DNA from: a virus
Strand: one strand, 5' to 3'
Virus record (IMG/VR): IMGVR_UViG_3300044633_003049
Span: 124,001-188,000 of that record
DNA: 64,000 nt
Below the pieces are notes generated by a model. It searched no databases. It saw only the letters and a program-made list of their open reading frames with translations, and was not told the DNA's origin. Below are positions 17,278 through 28,050 of this stretch, in pieces (position 1 is the stretch's first letter; each line of letters opens with the position of its first letter). The position numbers and the translations under genes are program-made.

Positions 17278-20200
17278 TTAATCTATAATTTGAGTAATAT
17301 TTCGTTTATTTGTTCCCGCAGTTGAATCGTCATATTGTAATTGGAATACACCACCAGAAGACGGTGAAGTTTTATTGACATTGAAAGTATAATTTGCTCC
17401 ACTAGGTAATGCCCAATAACCTGAATATGTCGTTTGGTTAGGACCGGTGATATTCACTGAAATACTATATGAGGATGCCGCTCCTGATGGATCTAACACT
17501 CCATATCCAGATAACGTTCCTGAACTGGCGAATGTTGAATTACCATATAACCATATATATTTAGTTGCACCACTAGTATTTGTTACTGTAATTGTCGCGG
17601 TACCATTACTTGTTACCGGGTATGTACCGGATACAACGGTATATGCGAATTGTGATGCACATATGATTTCACTATGTGATGAATATGTAACACATCCATT
17701 TGCGTCTGTCACTCTTAAGTAATAATAACCACAACCTAATGAAGCATATCCCTCTGATGGTGACGATCCTGGTACGTTAAGTGTATTAACAATTAAAGTA
17801 TCATTTGCATAATCGTAATCAGTGTAAGAAGTTGCGGTGGTGTCTTTATATAATGTATAAGTTTTAGGGAAAACTCCACCTGTTGAGGTTACTTGAAGTG
17901 ATCCGTTTCCTGGTACCGTTTCATTAACTACCGATGTTATTGTTGCAGTTTGTACTGTTGGTTGTGTTATTGTTTGTGAATATGAATGTACACAACCTAA
18001 ACTATCTTTAACATAAACTGAATGTGCTGCAGCAGTTAATGAATTAAATGTTTTATCTAACGCAAAATATGTAACATTATCTATTGAAGTGCTGTATCCA
18101 GTTCCTGACCCACCTGACCCACCTGTTACCGCTATTGAACCATTTGAACCACCATTACAACTTACATTTGTAATTGTAAATGTCGCATTTGGTGCGGTTT
18201 TTGCTAAGTTACCAACTGAAACTGAAGCTACAGTTCCAACTCTATTATTATTTCTAGCATAACCAGTGTATGTGCCTCCAGCTAAACTACTAAATGTTCC
18301 ACTAGCTTGCCAATTATCATTATCTCTTGAATACTCATATGGTGCACCATTACCACCACTTGCGGTTAATGTAAATGCGGCAGTACTATCATCATAACAT
18401 GTTTGAACCGTTGAACTGCTACTTACCGTTAATGCCGGTAGTGATGGTGTAGGAGTTGGTGTTCCTGTAGGAGTATTAGTTGGTGTCGCTGTGTTAGTTG
18501 GGGTATTAGTTGGAGTATTAGTTGGAGTATTGGTCGGAGTATTTGTTGGTGTTGGTGTATTGGTCGGAGTATTAGTTGGTGTATTAGTTGGTGTGTTAGT
18601 AGGTGTTACCGTATTTGTTGGTGTGTTAGTAGGTGTGTTAGTAGGTGTGTTAGTAGGTGTGTTGGTTGGAGTTACTGTATTAGTTGGGGTAGGTGTTGGG
18701 GTTGGTCCTAACACAACAATACTAATACCGAATGAACAGTTTACTGTTGGTGTTGGGGTATTAGTTGGTGTAGGGGTATTGGTCGATGTAGGTGTGTTAG
18801 TTGGGGTATTAGTTGGCGTATTTGTCGGTGTGTTAGTAGGGGTTGGTGTGTTAGTAGGTGTGTTAGTAGGAGTATTAGTTGGTGTATTAGTATTAGTCGG
18901 AGTATTAGTTGGTGTGTTGGTTGGCGTTGCAGTATTAGTCGCAGTTGGGGTTGGGGTTGGTCCTAACACAACAATGCTAATACCAAATGAACAGTTTACA
19001 GTTGGTGTTGGTGTATTGGTTGGTGTAGGTGTGTTGGTCGGAGTATTAGTTGGTGTTACAGTATTAGTCGGAGTATTAGTTGGTGTGTTGGTAGGTGTAT
19101 TAGTAGGTGTTACCGTATTGGTCGGAGTATTAGTTGGGGTATTAGTTGGTGTTACCGTATTTGTTGTCGTAGGTGTTGGAGTTGGTGCTAACACAACAAT
19201 GCTAATACCAAATGAACAGTTTACAGTTGGTGTTGGAGTATTAGTTGGAGTTACAGTTGGGGTAACCGTATTAGTTGGTGTATTAGTAGGGGTTGGTGTA
19301 TTGGTAGGTGTTGGAGTTGGACTTAATATTGCAACACTAACACCGAATGAACAGTTTACTGTTGGAGTTGGTGTATTGGTTGGAGTTATAGTTGGTGTAA
19401 CCGTATTAGTTGGTGTTGGAGTTGGTGTTGGTACGACATAACAAACTCCTGTTTCTAAAATTCTAATATTTGCGGGTGGATAATACGTTTCAGTATCTAC
19501 AACAGGAACTAATGATTGATATTGAATTGGGTCTGTAATTTCATATATAGCCTCAGAGACATAAATAACTTCAGTTATAAAACCATTATTAATCGTATTA
19601 AATCTATTGTATTGTACATAACCATATGAATCGACAATATATGTTGTTCCCGTATAATATTCACAAGCAGTCACACCCGTACTTTGTGTAAATCCACTTT
19701 GAATAAAAGTTATTTTATCAAACGGGTTTTCAGATTCATAATCTGTTATGTTGTATGACGTTAGTGTACCTCCTGTTTGAGGGATATTTAAATATAAAAA
19801 CTGATTCGTTTCATTTGGACCAATTGTTATTTTTTCAGATGTAAGTAAACTCGTTGACCCTGTAAAAATATTAACATTAAAAGTAACACCAACGTATGAT
19901 GGTACAGTGTTACCACTAATATCGGTTAAATAAAAATTTATACCATTATCATCATTATCAAGGTCACTAATTTCTTCTGCATTAATTAAAATCGTAAAAG
20001 GATTACGATATGTAAATTTACCACTACTAAATGGAAAAATCTCTCTATAAATTGAATCCGAGGCCTCGGTATATCCTGTTCCGGTTAAATTATTATTGTA
20101 AAGAAAAAAACTTGTAGGTTCAGTTCTATTATCCACAAAACCTCTACTGACTGTTGCACCAGTAGTTGCTCCTGTGTAAAATGTATTTGTATTCCAATTT

Positions 20201-23200
20201 GTAATTAATCCGTCAATATTATTTTCTAAACTTAAAGTTAATAAACTATAATCATATGAGTCTATATACCATGCACTTGTATGATCAAGATTTGTTGTTG
20301 ATATGTTATGGGTACCAGTTGTTGCCGATGTTACTGTCGCATCATTACTATTTTGCCATATTAAAACATCGGTTACAACACCATTTACCATTTTGTATAT
20401 GGTTCTGAATGGACTCGTTCCAACTAAAGAATAATAACCATTTAATGCTGTTGAGTCACCATGAACGTCATAATATAATTTCTTACCAATAGTAATACCT
20501 AATCCATTTGAATTATCATAATTTATTACCGTTAAATTTGGTAAGTTTTCAGATTTTATTTCATGTGTGAAATTTAATTCTATGTCAGTAACGCCGGGTT
20601 TTTCTTCATAAGAATATAATGTATCAATTGTGTTTCCTGATAGTGAAGAAAGATATGCTGCCGCTTGATTATCGGCATCATTTTGTGAAACTGTTGATGT
20701 TATAAATCCTTCAGGTATAGTATATATAATCGGTAATGGATTATTTAATTCCCCAACTATTGAACTACCTTGAGTGTACGTTATTGTTAATGAATTACTT
20801 GAGTATGTGGTTGGGGTTGTTGTATATTTAACAGGATATCCCGCAGTGTAAGATAGAAACCACAATTTAAGTGTTTCTGTGATATAATTTGTTTTAGACG
20901 TATCTATAACATTTAGTGAATATTCATTTATGGAATTTTTAGTTGTATATGATAATGTTTTTGTTGTTGGTTTTCCGTCACTTGAATTAGACGGAATATT
21001 ATAAAAATACGCTCCATCATTATATATACCTCTATCCCATGAAGATAAATCGTCTTTTTTATAAATTGTTGATCCGGTTGTTATGTATGGTGTTGTTGCG
21101 TATCTACTGAAAAAATAACTAAATTTTTCTTTAAAATCTTTTGTCTGTGCTGTTAAAGCCAAAATTAAAAAAAACGCTAAAGCCGCAACTGCAATAACTA
21201 AACCAACAATTGGTACAAATACAGATGCTCCGGCACTTGCTATTGATCCACCACCGCTTATTAAAGCCGAAGTTTTTATTATACTTGCCGTAAACCCATA
21301 AACAAATCCCGCAGATAAAACAGATCCACCTAAAGCCGCATAAACCCCTGCGTCATCTTCTAATAATTTAAATAATTCGGGAACTCCAGAACCTAAAATG
21401 TATCCTTTATTAAGTTTTATCACCATATGTTGTACACCTGTAATACCGGAAGAAGTTTCATTCGCAAAATTCCACGCATTGAAAAATGGATTATTAGCGT
21501 TAGTTTCCGTATAACCCGAAGTGTACCCTAAATGATATTTGTAAACCGATGGTTGTAGATAATCTGATGTTGATAAAATTTTATTAACTAAACCAACACC
21601 AGTCATTGACGGTTCAACACCTGTTGGTACTAATAATTCATTTGCTATTAATGTTTCATCGCCTCTATTCTTAAGATTTGTAAAATCTTTTGGTCCTGTA
21701 ACCACGTCTGACGTTTTTCTTGGTCCAAATAATTTTTTAGTTACTTTATAGTCGGTATGTGTACCGAATTCTCTTTTTAATATATTTCCAACTTGATATA
21801 CTTTATTTGTGGGTGACGTTCTAACATTATCACCGTAAAAATACGGTAAAGCAAGTGATGTTAATAAACTATCATTATAAACATTAGTTCCTTTTATAGT
21901 GTAATTATTTGTTGATCCACTCCAATTTGAAATTGATACATTTGACCATAATTTAGTTACCGCTATTGGATTGTTATATGAGTCATATGGTGAATAAGGG
22001 TGAACTCCCATATCATATCCGTAAATCTCGTCTCCACATCCGACAGTAATTGATGTTGTAATTGATGCTCCGTTATATGATTTATTTTGTCCGACGGCAA
22101 TTCTAACTCTAACTTGTCCACTATTAGTTACAACATATATTGTTTTAGTTTTTGATGTTTTAGGAATTTTAATTGATGTTACATCGATAAAACCTATAAA
22201 ATATGGTTGTTGTCTACTATATGATTCGGTATAACTTACCTTTCCGGTAGTGTTGTTATTTACGCCATCACCAATTGAAAAACAAACGTCATCAGCGGTA
22301 CCTGTGTATGTAACCGTTACTGGAACAATTCTGTAACTAGATTCTAAAGTAAAAATAGTATCTTGTACTGAATATTTTAATCCGTTGCTTGCTAATGGAT
22401 TTACAATTGGAATATATTGATGTGTGTATGTATATCCACTAATATAATGTGTTTGTGAACTATTACCACAACCTAATGAAGCTCCAATACAACTTGACTG
22501 AAATACAAAAGAATGTGTAGATGGATTATATGTGTATATTGATCTTTTTTCAATATCTCCAGAAGCATAAGAATATGTTACACCTGAAGGTGCTTCAATT
22601 GTTAATCCATTATCCAAATACCAAGGTCCTGTCGTGAAAGGTGAGAAATTACTAAATCCGGAATTAATATCCAAAATACCATTTATTGGTGGTAAATTTG
22701 GTGTTTTAGCCCTATATAATGTTACAACTGTTGGACATGTTGTACAATAATAACTTGGGCTTGTAAATCCAGTACAAAATTCAGCACTTATTATTACAGG
22801 GTCACAATCAATTTCACAATACATTTGTCCACTCGTTCCACCTGATGTAATGATATCTAAAGTTAGTGAAATGTCATCATTTTTATTTTCATCAAAATAA
22901 AGTGTAATATATTTTGAAGTCTCAGTAGATAGTGTATTTAAATTTTCAACATCTACTAACGTATAAACACCGTTTATTTTTTGATTAATATTAATAGTAA
23001 TATTTGAACCGTTATTTGAACCTGGTGTGAATGTAAATTTAAATAACTTTTTGACTTTTGGTTTTATGAAAACATAAACCGGAATTTTGTTATTTAATTG
23101 ATTATAATTGAAGAAATAACTTTGTATGTTTGATTTAGTTCCAGCATTAGACCATGTTAAAGTTTTTTGAACTCCACAATCGTTTGTTGATGATGTGACG

Positions 23201-23247
23201 TCACTTTCTAAACAATCAATACTAAATGTACCTCCGGTTATACTCAT
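17278..23247 (-). CDS. Giant tail fibre/adhesin with Thr-Pro-Asn repeats and SprB-like repeats
   Basis: This 1989-residue protein has several distinct regions. Residues 1 to about 1260 are beta-rich with Cys-containing modules, and contain a hydrophobic stretch at about 640-700 ([19 protein letters not shown]). About 1270-1602 is a TPTNTP-type linker interrupted four times by a cassette NCSFGxSxxxLxPTPTP. About 1605-1870 carries SprB-type repeats ([40 protein letters not shown]), as in the flavobacterial gliding adhesin SprB. The last 120 residues form another beta domain. I infer a host-recognition fibre whose distal domains derive from, or mimic, host surface adhesins. Its order in the gene run agrees with a late virion product. 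Confidence 0.72.
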   Translation of the reverse strand: MSITGGTFSIDCLESDVTSSTNDCGVQKTLTWSNAGTKSNIQSYFFNYNQLNNKIPVYVFIKPKVKKLFKFTFTPGSNNGSNITININQKINGVYTLVDVENLNTLSTETSKYITLYFDENKNDDISLTLDIITSGGTSGQMYCEIDCDPVIISAEFCTGFTSPSYYCTTCPTVVTLYRAKTPNLPPINGILDINSGFSNFSPFTTGPWYLDNGLTIEAPSGVTYSYASGDIEKRSIYTYNPSTHSFVFQSSCIGASLGCGNSSQTHYISGYTYTHQYIPIVNPLASNGLKYSVQDTIFTLESSYRIVPVTVTYTGTADDVCFSIGDGVNNNTTGKVSYTESYSRQQPYFIGFIDVTSIKIPKTSKTKTIYVVTNSGQVRVRIAVGQNKSYNGASITTSITVGCGDEIYGYDMGVHPYSPYDSYNNPIAVTKLWSNVSISNWSGSTNNYTIKGTNVYNDSLLTSLALPYFYGDNVRTSPTNKVYQVGNILKREFGTHTDYKVTKKLFGPRKTSDVVTGPKDFTNLKNRGDETLIANELLVPTGVEPSMTGVGLVNKILSTSDYLQPSVYKYHLGYTSGYTETNANNPFFNAWNFANETSSGITGVQHMVIKLNKGYILGSGVPELFKLLEDDAGVYAALGGSVLSAGFVYGFTASIIKTSALISGGGSIASAGASVFVPIVGLVIAVAALAFFLILALTAQTKDFKEKFSYFFSRYATTPYITTGSTIYKKDDLSSWDRGIYNDGAYFYNIPSNSSDGKPTTKTLSYTTKNSINEYSLNVIDTSKTNYITETLKLWFLSYTAGYPVKYTTTPTTYSSNSLTITYTQGSSIVGELNNPLPIIYTIPEGFITSTVSQNDADNQAAAYLSSLSGNTIDTLYSYEEKPGVTDIELNFTHEIKSENLPNLTVINYDNSNGLGITIGKKLYYDVHGDSTALNGYYSLVGTSPFRTIYKMVNGVVTDVLIWQNSNDATVTSATTGTHNISTTNLDHTSAWYIDSYDYSLLTLSLENNIDGLITNWNTNTFYTGATTGATVSRGFVDNRTEPTSFFLYNNNLTGTGYTEASDSIYREIFPFSSGKFTYRNPFTILINAEEISDLDNDDNGINFYLTDISGNTVPSYVGVTFNVNIFTGSTSLLTSEKITIGPNETNQFLYLNIPQTGGTLTSYNITDYESENPFDKITFIQSGFTQSTGVTACEYYTGTTYIVDSYGYVQYNRFNTINNGFITEVIYVSEAIYEITDPIQYQSLVPVVDTETYYPPANIRILETGVCYVVPTPTPTPTNTVTPTITPTNTPTPTVNCSFGVSVAILSPTPTPTNTPTPTNTPTNTVTPTVTPTNTPTPTVNCSFGISIVVLAPTPTPTTTNTVTPTNTPTNTPTNTVTPTNTPTNTPTNTPTNTVTPTNTPTNTPTPTNTPTPTVNCSFGISIVVLGPTPTPTATNTATPTNTPTNTPTNTNTPTNTPTNTPTNTPTPTNTPTNTPTNTPTNTPTSTNTPTPTNTPTPTVNCSFGISIVVLGPTPTPTPTNTVTPTNTPTNTPTNTPTNTPTNTVTPTNTPTNTPTNTPTNTPTPTNTPTNTPTNTPTNTPTNTATPTNTPTGTPTPTPSLPALTVSSSSTVQTCYDDSTAAFTLTASGGNGAPYEYSRDNDNWQASGTFSSLAGGTYTGYARNNNRVGTVASVSVGNLAKTAPNATFTITNVSCNGGSNGSIAVTGGSGGSGTGYSTSIDNVTYFALDKTFNSLTAAAHSVYVKDSLGCVHSYSQTITQPTVQTATITSVVNETVPGNGSLQVTSTGGVFPKTYTLYKDTTATSYTDYDYANDTLIVNTLNVPGSSPSEGYASLGCGYYYLRVTDANGCVTYSSHSEIICASQFAYTVVSGTYPVTSNGTATITVTNTSGATKYIWLYGNSTFASSGTLSGYGVLDPSGAASSYSISVNITGPNQTTYSGYWALPSGANYTFNVNKTSPSSGGVFQLQYDDSTAGTNKRNITQIID
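18439..19437 (-). repeat. 1-kb Thr-Pro-Asn repeat array with four NCSFG cassettes
   Basis: Tandem degenerate 12-base units encode (TPTN)n. They are interrupted by four nearly identical segments encoding NCSFG(I/V)S, located near 18731, 18987, 19211 and 19347 on the plus strand. The spacing between cassettes varies (about 256, 224 and 136 bases), which indicates expansion and contraction of the array between copies. Confidence 0.9.
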
Positions 23248-23249
23248 TT

Positions 23250-23546
23250 TTATAAACTTTTAATTCCGTAAGTTTCCGATTTTTGACCAGGAACATGTCT
23301 TAATTTGACAGTATCAGTTATAACTGAACTATCAGATGATTTATTATATGTTTTTCTATACATTTCTTCATTACTCCCTTTATTAAATATTACAATATTA
23401 ATATCTGTTGATTGATTTGGTGTGATAAATAAATTAACCGCAAACGTGCCTGTTATACCTGTAACATCAAACCAAATAACTTTATTAACCGTTCCGAAAT
23501 TGGTGCTTATTTGTTTTACAGGTATGGGTGTATATGTTGTACTCAT
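23250..23546 (-). CDS. Small structural protein
   Basis: This 98-residue protein ([20 protein letters not shown]) consists of beta strands with no membrane segment or recognisable motif. It is packed between two fibre genes with gaps of 1-2 bases on either side, so it is certainly part of the same operon. It may be a small adaptor between the 431-residue protein and the giant fibre. The function is not known. Confidence 0.55.
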   Translation of the reverse strand: MSTTYTPIPVKQISTNFGTVNKVIWFDVTGITGTFAVNLFITPNQSTDINIVIFNKGSNEEMYRKTYNKSSDSSVITDTVKLRHVPGQKSETYGIKSL

Positions 23547-23547
23547 G

Positions 23548-24843
23548 TTATAATATTTGATAAAAATTCCCTAGTGCCGTGGTTGTGAATGTGGTTCCTC
23601 TTTCAACAAATCTTGATTGAAAAAATCCGTCACAATCTATCCAAGATACGGTGTCACTATATTCTTGATTTGCATTAAATGTTATGGTTCTACAATTTAC
23701 TGTTGTTCCTGTTGATGATGTTTCTGAACCTGACGTATCTACTGTAATTGAATTACAACTACTTCCTGTTACTACATTATTATATGCCGCAACACTAATT
23801 AGTGGATAACCTGGTGATAATGTATTAATTAATATACAATCATTAATCGTATATGTGCCTGTTGATGTTATATTTCTAAATACAAATCCATTTATGGTAT
23901 CATATTTAATATTTCCTATTGCCGTTACGTTAATTGTTGTCCCACTATAATATGTTGTACCTGTTGTTGCACTTGAACAATCAACACCGTCAGGACATGA
24001 CGCGGTAAATACCACATTAAATGGTGTAAATGTATTACCCGTTGTTGTTGAATAAACCACAACGTCTAATGTTGTTTTTGTGTCATTACTAATGAAACCT
24101 ACCGTATCAGATATACTTTGAGCCCCCGTACCAAATGCGTATGTGGTACCATAACTCTCAGCTACATTACCGACGAATATTTCATTATTTGAGTTTGTAT
24201 TTCCACTAATGTTAATTGTAATATCTACATTACCATAAGTTTGATTTAATTCAAAAAGTTGTGTTGGGGTGTTATATCCTTGTGTCGCAACATTGTATGT
24301 TAATGAACCTGAACAAACTAATGTTGTTCTTAATGTTGATAATGCACAATTGCCCGCTAATTCAACATAACTTGAATCTGTTAATGTCATACCTCCATCA
24401 TAATTTGAAAATAAATATGGTTCTGTATCGGCACAACTTTGAGCACAAATATAATCTGTAAATGTTCCTGGATATGAAAAAGTTAGATATGATGTCTCAC
24501 CACTATAAGTTCCACAAGGATAATAATATAAATAAATCTTATTATCGGTTTCACCTGATATATTGTTTAAATCACTCTGATTAATAACGATATTATATGA
24601 TGTACATTCGTCACAAGGTTTTTTAATATCTTCTTTAGTAATTAATTGATTGGATAATTTTTCACTATATGAAACATGTAGGGGATTAATATTAATATAT
24701 TGTAGTGCACGTTCTTTTGTAACTCCTTTATCTGTTGTTGGAATCGTTGTTTTTGATGTTAAAAAACCATCTTCAGCGGCTCTATTAATATCACTATCAG
24801 TTAATATTTTATTTTTGGTTATCCCTGTCCATGATAATGACAT
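23548..24843 (-). CDS. Cys/Thr/Gly-rich fibre or adhesin protein
   Basis: This 431-residue protein begins MSLSWTGITKNKILTDSDIN and contains several Cys pairs (KKPCDECTSY, YICAQSCADT). Beta-rich modules follow, with many TGNT, TGTT and SGxT motifs. Repeating Cys-bounded beta modules also occur in the N-terminal part of the 1989-residue protein. Its start overlaps the 3' end of the collagen-like fibre gene by 35 bases, which implies co-translation. A virion surface role is probable; the precise location in the tail is not determinable. Confidence 0.55.
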   Translation of the reverse strand: MSLSWTGITKNKILTDSDINRAAEDGFLTSKTTIPTTDKGVTKERALQYININPLHVSYSEKLSNQLITKEDIKKPCDECTSYNIVINQSDLNNISGETDNKIYLYYYPCGTYSGETSYLTFSYPGTFTDYICAQSCADTEPYLFSNYDGGMTLTDSSYVELAGNCALSTLRTTLVCSGSLTYNVATQGYNTPTQLFELNQTYGNVDITINISGNTNSNNEIFVGNVAESYGTTYAFGTGAQSISDTVGFISNDTKTTLDVVVYSTTTGNTFTPFNVVFTASCPDGVDCSSATTGTTYYSGTTINVTAIGNIKYDTINGFVFRNITSTGTYTINDCILINTLSPGYPLISVAAYNNVVTGSSCNSITVDTSGSETSSTGTTVNCRTITFNANQEYSDTVSWIDCDGFFQSRFVERGTTFTTTALGNFYQIL

Positions 24844-27139
24844 ACAATGACTCTATTTTATTTTCTAATTGTTTTATTTTATTTTCCAATTGATGTATTT
24901 TGAGAGTATGGACATCGTTATAGTTGACACTCATTGGTAAATCACCAACGACTAAGTCAGAACAAGCTTCTTTAACACTTTGAGCCGAATAACCATATCT
25001 TACTTGATTATCACCTTTTAATGTGAATTGTATAACATCTAATGTTGATAAATCCACATTTGGATTAACTGATATAATATCTTTATATCTAATATCTGAT
25101 ACTTCGTAATACGCAGCAGCACTTACACTACCTGTAACAGATAATGATCCTGAAATTATTTGATTTCCTTTAAATGTATTTGAACCAGTTGTTGCAAAAT
25201 CTCCATAATTTTTTATTTGTATTGAACTAGACACAATACCTGAAGGTATTCCATTCAAACCGCTATATGTAATCTGTGAACTACCTGAAACTAAAGATGG
25301 TTTGTCGATAATACCATTGAATGATATTTGACCTGAACCGGACACTACACTTATACCATTAAAAAATGAACCTGAATGTATAGTTGTTCCACCCAATACT
25401 TGTGAAGAACCTGATACCAAACCTGGTGGAACATCTGTAATACCGGTGAATGATATTTGTGATGAACCTGATATTACACCATCAGTTAATCTTAATAATT
25501 TTGATTCGGACCCCAAAGGACCAGCCATCCAATAATCATTTGTTGTATTCCATAATAACGAACCTGATACTAATGATGCGGTAGTTGCATCCCTAACAAC
25601 CAAACCCGCATTTGCGGCTCCTGAACCATTTAACGATATAATATTATCACCAATTTCAAGTGTTGTTGAATTGATTGTTGTAGTTGTGCCAGATACAATT
25701 AAATTACCACCAATAGTAACTGTTGTACCGTCATCTGTTATTGATGAGTCACCTACAGTTGATGAGGAAGTAAATTTAACTACTTTATTGTTAGTACCTG
25801 ATGTTGTAATTGAAGTTCCTGAACTTCCGTCTGTTCCATTAGAACCACTAGACCCTGAAGACCCGTCAGTACCATTACTACCTGATGAACCACTAGTACC
25901 ATCTGTTCCATTAGAACCACTAGTACCAGAACTACCATCAGTACCATTGGAACCTGATGAACCATTAGAACCTGAACTACCGTCTGTTCCGTTAGAACCA
26001 CTAGTTCCTGAAGTACCATCTGTTCCATTACTTCCACTACTTCCCGAAGACCCGTCAGTTCCATTAGAACCTGAAGAACCAGAAGAACCATCTGTTCCAT
26101 TAGAACCAGATGAACCTGAAGAACCTGAAGAACCAGAAGAACCATCTGTTCCATTAGAACCAGATGAACCTGAAGAACCTGAAGAACCAGAAGAACCATC
26201 TGTTCCATTAGAACCAGATGAACCTGAAGAACCTGAAGAACCTGAAGAACCATCTGTTCCATTAGAACCAGATGAACCTGAAGAACCTGAAGAACCAGAA
26301 GAACCATCTGTTCCATTAGAACCAGATGAACCTGAAGAACCTGAAGAACCAGAAGAACCATCTGTTCCATTAGAACCAGATGAACCTGATGTTGATGCGT
26401 TTGTTTTTGTTTCTAATCTACCTGATGTTGTATTATAAACAATAACTTCTGTTGATGTTGATCCTGATGTTAATCCTGTAATATAAATTGAACCTGTGAA
26501 TTGATGTGTGTCGTCATTGGTATCACCAAATTTTGTTGAACCTGATGAATATAAAACAGATGATGTAACATATGTCATATAAAGTTCGTCAGCCGTAATC
26601 GCACCTTTAACTTTAAATGAACCTGTTACTTCTAAATTGTTTGTTGTGTAATAATACCCTGCACCTGATATAAATAAAGAATCACCTGATGTACCTGAAG
26701 AACCGTTGGTTCCATTAGACCCTGAAGAACCATTTGTTCCGTTAGAACCACTAGAACCTGAAGAACCGTTGGTTCCGTTAGAACCTGATGTACCATGTGT
26801 TCCTGGATTTCCTTGATTACCCTGAGCTCCGGCCTCCCCATCACTACCTGATGTTCCAGAAGTTCCACTTGTTCCAGAAATACCTGATGAACCTGATGAA
26901 CCATTTGTTCCATTATTTCCCGTGTCACCTTTTGTTCCACTTGAACCACTTGTTCCGCTAGACCCTATTCCTGATGTTCCAGATGTACCATTACTTCCAT
27001 CACTAAATCCAGTTAAAAATAATTCTCTTTTAATTCTAGACGTTACCGTTTGACCGGAATTATTTACAATTAACCATGAACCTGATATGTCTCCCTCAAA
27101 TAAGGGTAATTCACTAATTGGTATATCTGTTCCTGCCAT
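24809..27139 (-). CDS. Collagen-like tail fibre with S74-type intramolecular chaperone
   Basis: This 776-residue protein has four parts. The N-terminus (ISELPLFEGDISGSWLIVNN) probably attaches it to the baseplate. A collagen-like Gly-x-y domain (about 53-440) is almost entirely GSS, GTS, GSN and GTD triplets. A beta-rich shaft follows, and the C-terminal S74 chaperone-like region contains YEVSDIRYKDI near residue 680 and QVRYGYSAQSVKE. A short coiled coil (LENKIKQLENKIESL) ends the protein. In this peptidase family a Ser-Asp site cleaves the chaperone off after fibre trimerisation, and Ser-Asp is present here. A TATTTAT element precedes the gene by 16 bases. Confidence 0.8.
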   Translation of the reverse strand: MAGTDIPISELPLFEGDISGSWLIVNNSGQTVTSRIKRELFLTGFSDGSNGTSGTSGIGSSGTSGSSGTKGDTGNNGTNGSSGSSGISGTSGTSGTSGSDGEAGAQGNQGNPGTHGTSGSNGTNGSSGSSGSNGTNGSSGSNGTNGSSGTSGDSLFISGAGYYYTTNNLEVTGSFKVKGAITADELYMTYVTSSVLYSSGSTKFGDTNDDTHQFTGSIYITGLTSGSTSTEVIVYNTTSGRLETKTNASTSGSSGSNGTDGSSGSSGSSGSSGSNGTDGSSGSSGSSGSSGSNGTDGSSGSSGSSGSSGSNGTDGSSGSSGSSGSSGSNGTDGSSGSSGSSGSSGSNGTDGSSGSSGSNGTDGSSGSSGSNGTDGTSGTSGSNGTDGSSGSNGSSGSNGTDGSSGTSGSNGTDGTSGSSGSNGTDGSSGSSGSNGTDGSSGTSITTSGTNNKVVKFTSSSTVGDSSITDDGTTVTIGGNLIVSGTTTTINSTTLEIGDNIISLNGSGAANAGLVVRDATTASLVSGSLLWNTTNDYWMAGPLGSESKLLRLTDGVISGSSQISFTGITDVPPGLVSGSSQVLGGTTIHSGSFFNGISVVSGSGQISFNGIIDKPSLVSGSSQITYSGLNGIPSGIVSSSIQIKNYGDFATTGSNTFKGNQIISGSLSVTGSVSAAAYYEVSDIRYKDIISVNPNVDLSTLDVIQFTLKGDNQVRYGYSAQSVKEACSDLVVGDLPMSVNYNDVHTLKIHQLENKIKQLENKIESLYVIIMDRDNQK
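26089..26412 (-). repeat. 54-base tandem repeats inside the collagen-like fibre gene
   Basis: The 10-mer CATCTGTTCC recurs at exactly 54-base intervals (26089, 26143, 26197, 26251, 26305, 26359), and the intervening bases are almost identical. Each unit encodes 18 residues, or six Gly triplets. The near-identity at DNA level points to recent duplication. Confidence 0.92.
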
Positions 27140-27177
27140 AACTATTGATTAACTAATAAATATATTAGTTTTTGGTT

Positions 27178-28050
27178 CTAATCGACATTTATGTAATTAT
27201 TATTTTCAGTTTTAATAGGATTGAGGTCTTCAGTATTAATTCTCATATAACTCGCAGCACTTTCACCACAATTAACAACCTTAACAACTTGATTTGTTAG
27301 ATACGGTGATTCAAAAACTATTCTAATTGTTTTCTCTTCAGCAACATCAAATGATTTTGTTACACTACCATTAATTCCAATTGGTGATGTGGTTTCGTCT
27401 CCCCAATGTACCGTAAATGATGACCCCGATATTGATAAATCTTGTCCGTCAATTATTATATATTCAGACAATTCGTTCTTAATTTGTTGGGGGTATTCAG
27501 ATGTCAAATTTCTAACACCTGTTACATTCGTTGTTCCGTCTGGATTTGTATCATTAGCTAAAATGATATTAACTAATTGATACGTTGTTGTATTGTTAAT
27601 TGTTATTGTGCTACCAGTTTCAGTACAAACACTTTCATATGCGAAGTTTGCACTAATTTTATTATGTCCAATATTTTTATCAAACTCAACCATATCTCCC
27701 ATTTCATCGGCCGTTGCTTCTAAAAATAATGGTAGTTGGAAATCGTCATAAACTTGACTATTAATATGTGTTTCTATTTCTTGTTCTGTCGTACCAGTAC
27801 CAATAATTAAATTCCATGTGTCTCCTGTTGTTGGTGTATTCCATTTATAATATCCACTTGTTACGGTACCACCTGTTACATTAAAAACTAAAAAACCTGT
27901 GTCGGGTGTAAATCCGGTAGCTAAAAAGTCGGTCGCTCCCGTCCATGAAATCGGCGTATCATTAGAATCATACCATGTCTTTCCCGTTAATGAAACTAAT
28001 TTCACTTCAGGTATTTTTTTTCTTCTAATGGTATGGTTAATTCTTTTCAT
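27178..28050 (-). CDS. Structural protein of unknown function
   Basis: This 290-residue protein has a basic N-terminus (MKRINHTIRRKKIPEVKLVS) followed by a TG-rich beta region. Its C-terminal half includes SEYIIIDGQDLSISGSSFTV and ends near NPIKTENNNYINVD. It has no enzymatic motif. The gene overlaps its upstream neighbour by 14 bases and precedes the collagen-like fibre gene. It is therefore a candidate fibre-attachment or baseplate accessory protein, by position only. Confidence 0.5.
   Translation of the reverse strand: MKRINHTIRRKKIPEVKLVSLTGKTWYDSNDTPISWTGATDFLATGFTPDTGFLVFNVTGGTVTSGYYKWNTPTTGDTWNLIIGTGTTEQEIETHINSQVYDDFQLPLFLEATADEMGDMVEFDKNIGHNKISANFAYESVCTETGSTITINNTTTYQLVNIILANDTNPDGTTNVTGVRNLTSEYPQQIKNELSEYIIIDGQDLSISGSSFTVHWGDETTSPIGINGSVTKSFDVAEEKTIRIVFESPYLTNQVVKVVNCGESAASYMRINTEDLNPIKTENNNYINVD

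Noticed and set aside
18491-19441. Plus-strand open frame of about 316 codons made of GVLVGV repeats
   Set aside because: It is the antisense of the TPTNTP repeat coding region. The low-complexity Val/Gly text is a by-product of the repeat, and the minus-strand gene is continuous through it.
26089-26412. Regular 54-base repeats resembling a CRISPR array
   Set aside because: There are no unique spacers and repeats are contiguous. The period is a multiple of three inside an open reading frame encoding Gly-x-y triplets.
25671-26438. Plus-strand open frame of Glu/Pro-rich repeats
   Set aside because: It is the antisense of the collagen-like GSS/GTD array and has no independent support. The minus-strand frame continues into recognisable S74 chaperone sequence.
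27150-27170. Inverted repeat AACTAAT / ATTAGTT before the collagen-like fibre gene
   Set aside because: It overlaps the TATTTAT box and has no following T-tract. I do not call it a terminator; in A/T-rich DNA a 7-bp dyad is weak evidence.
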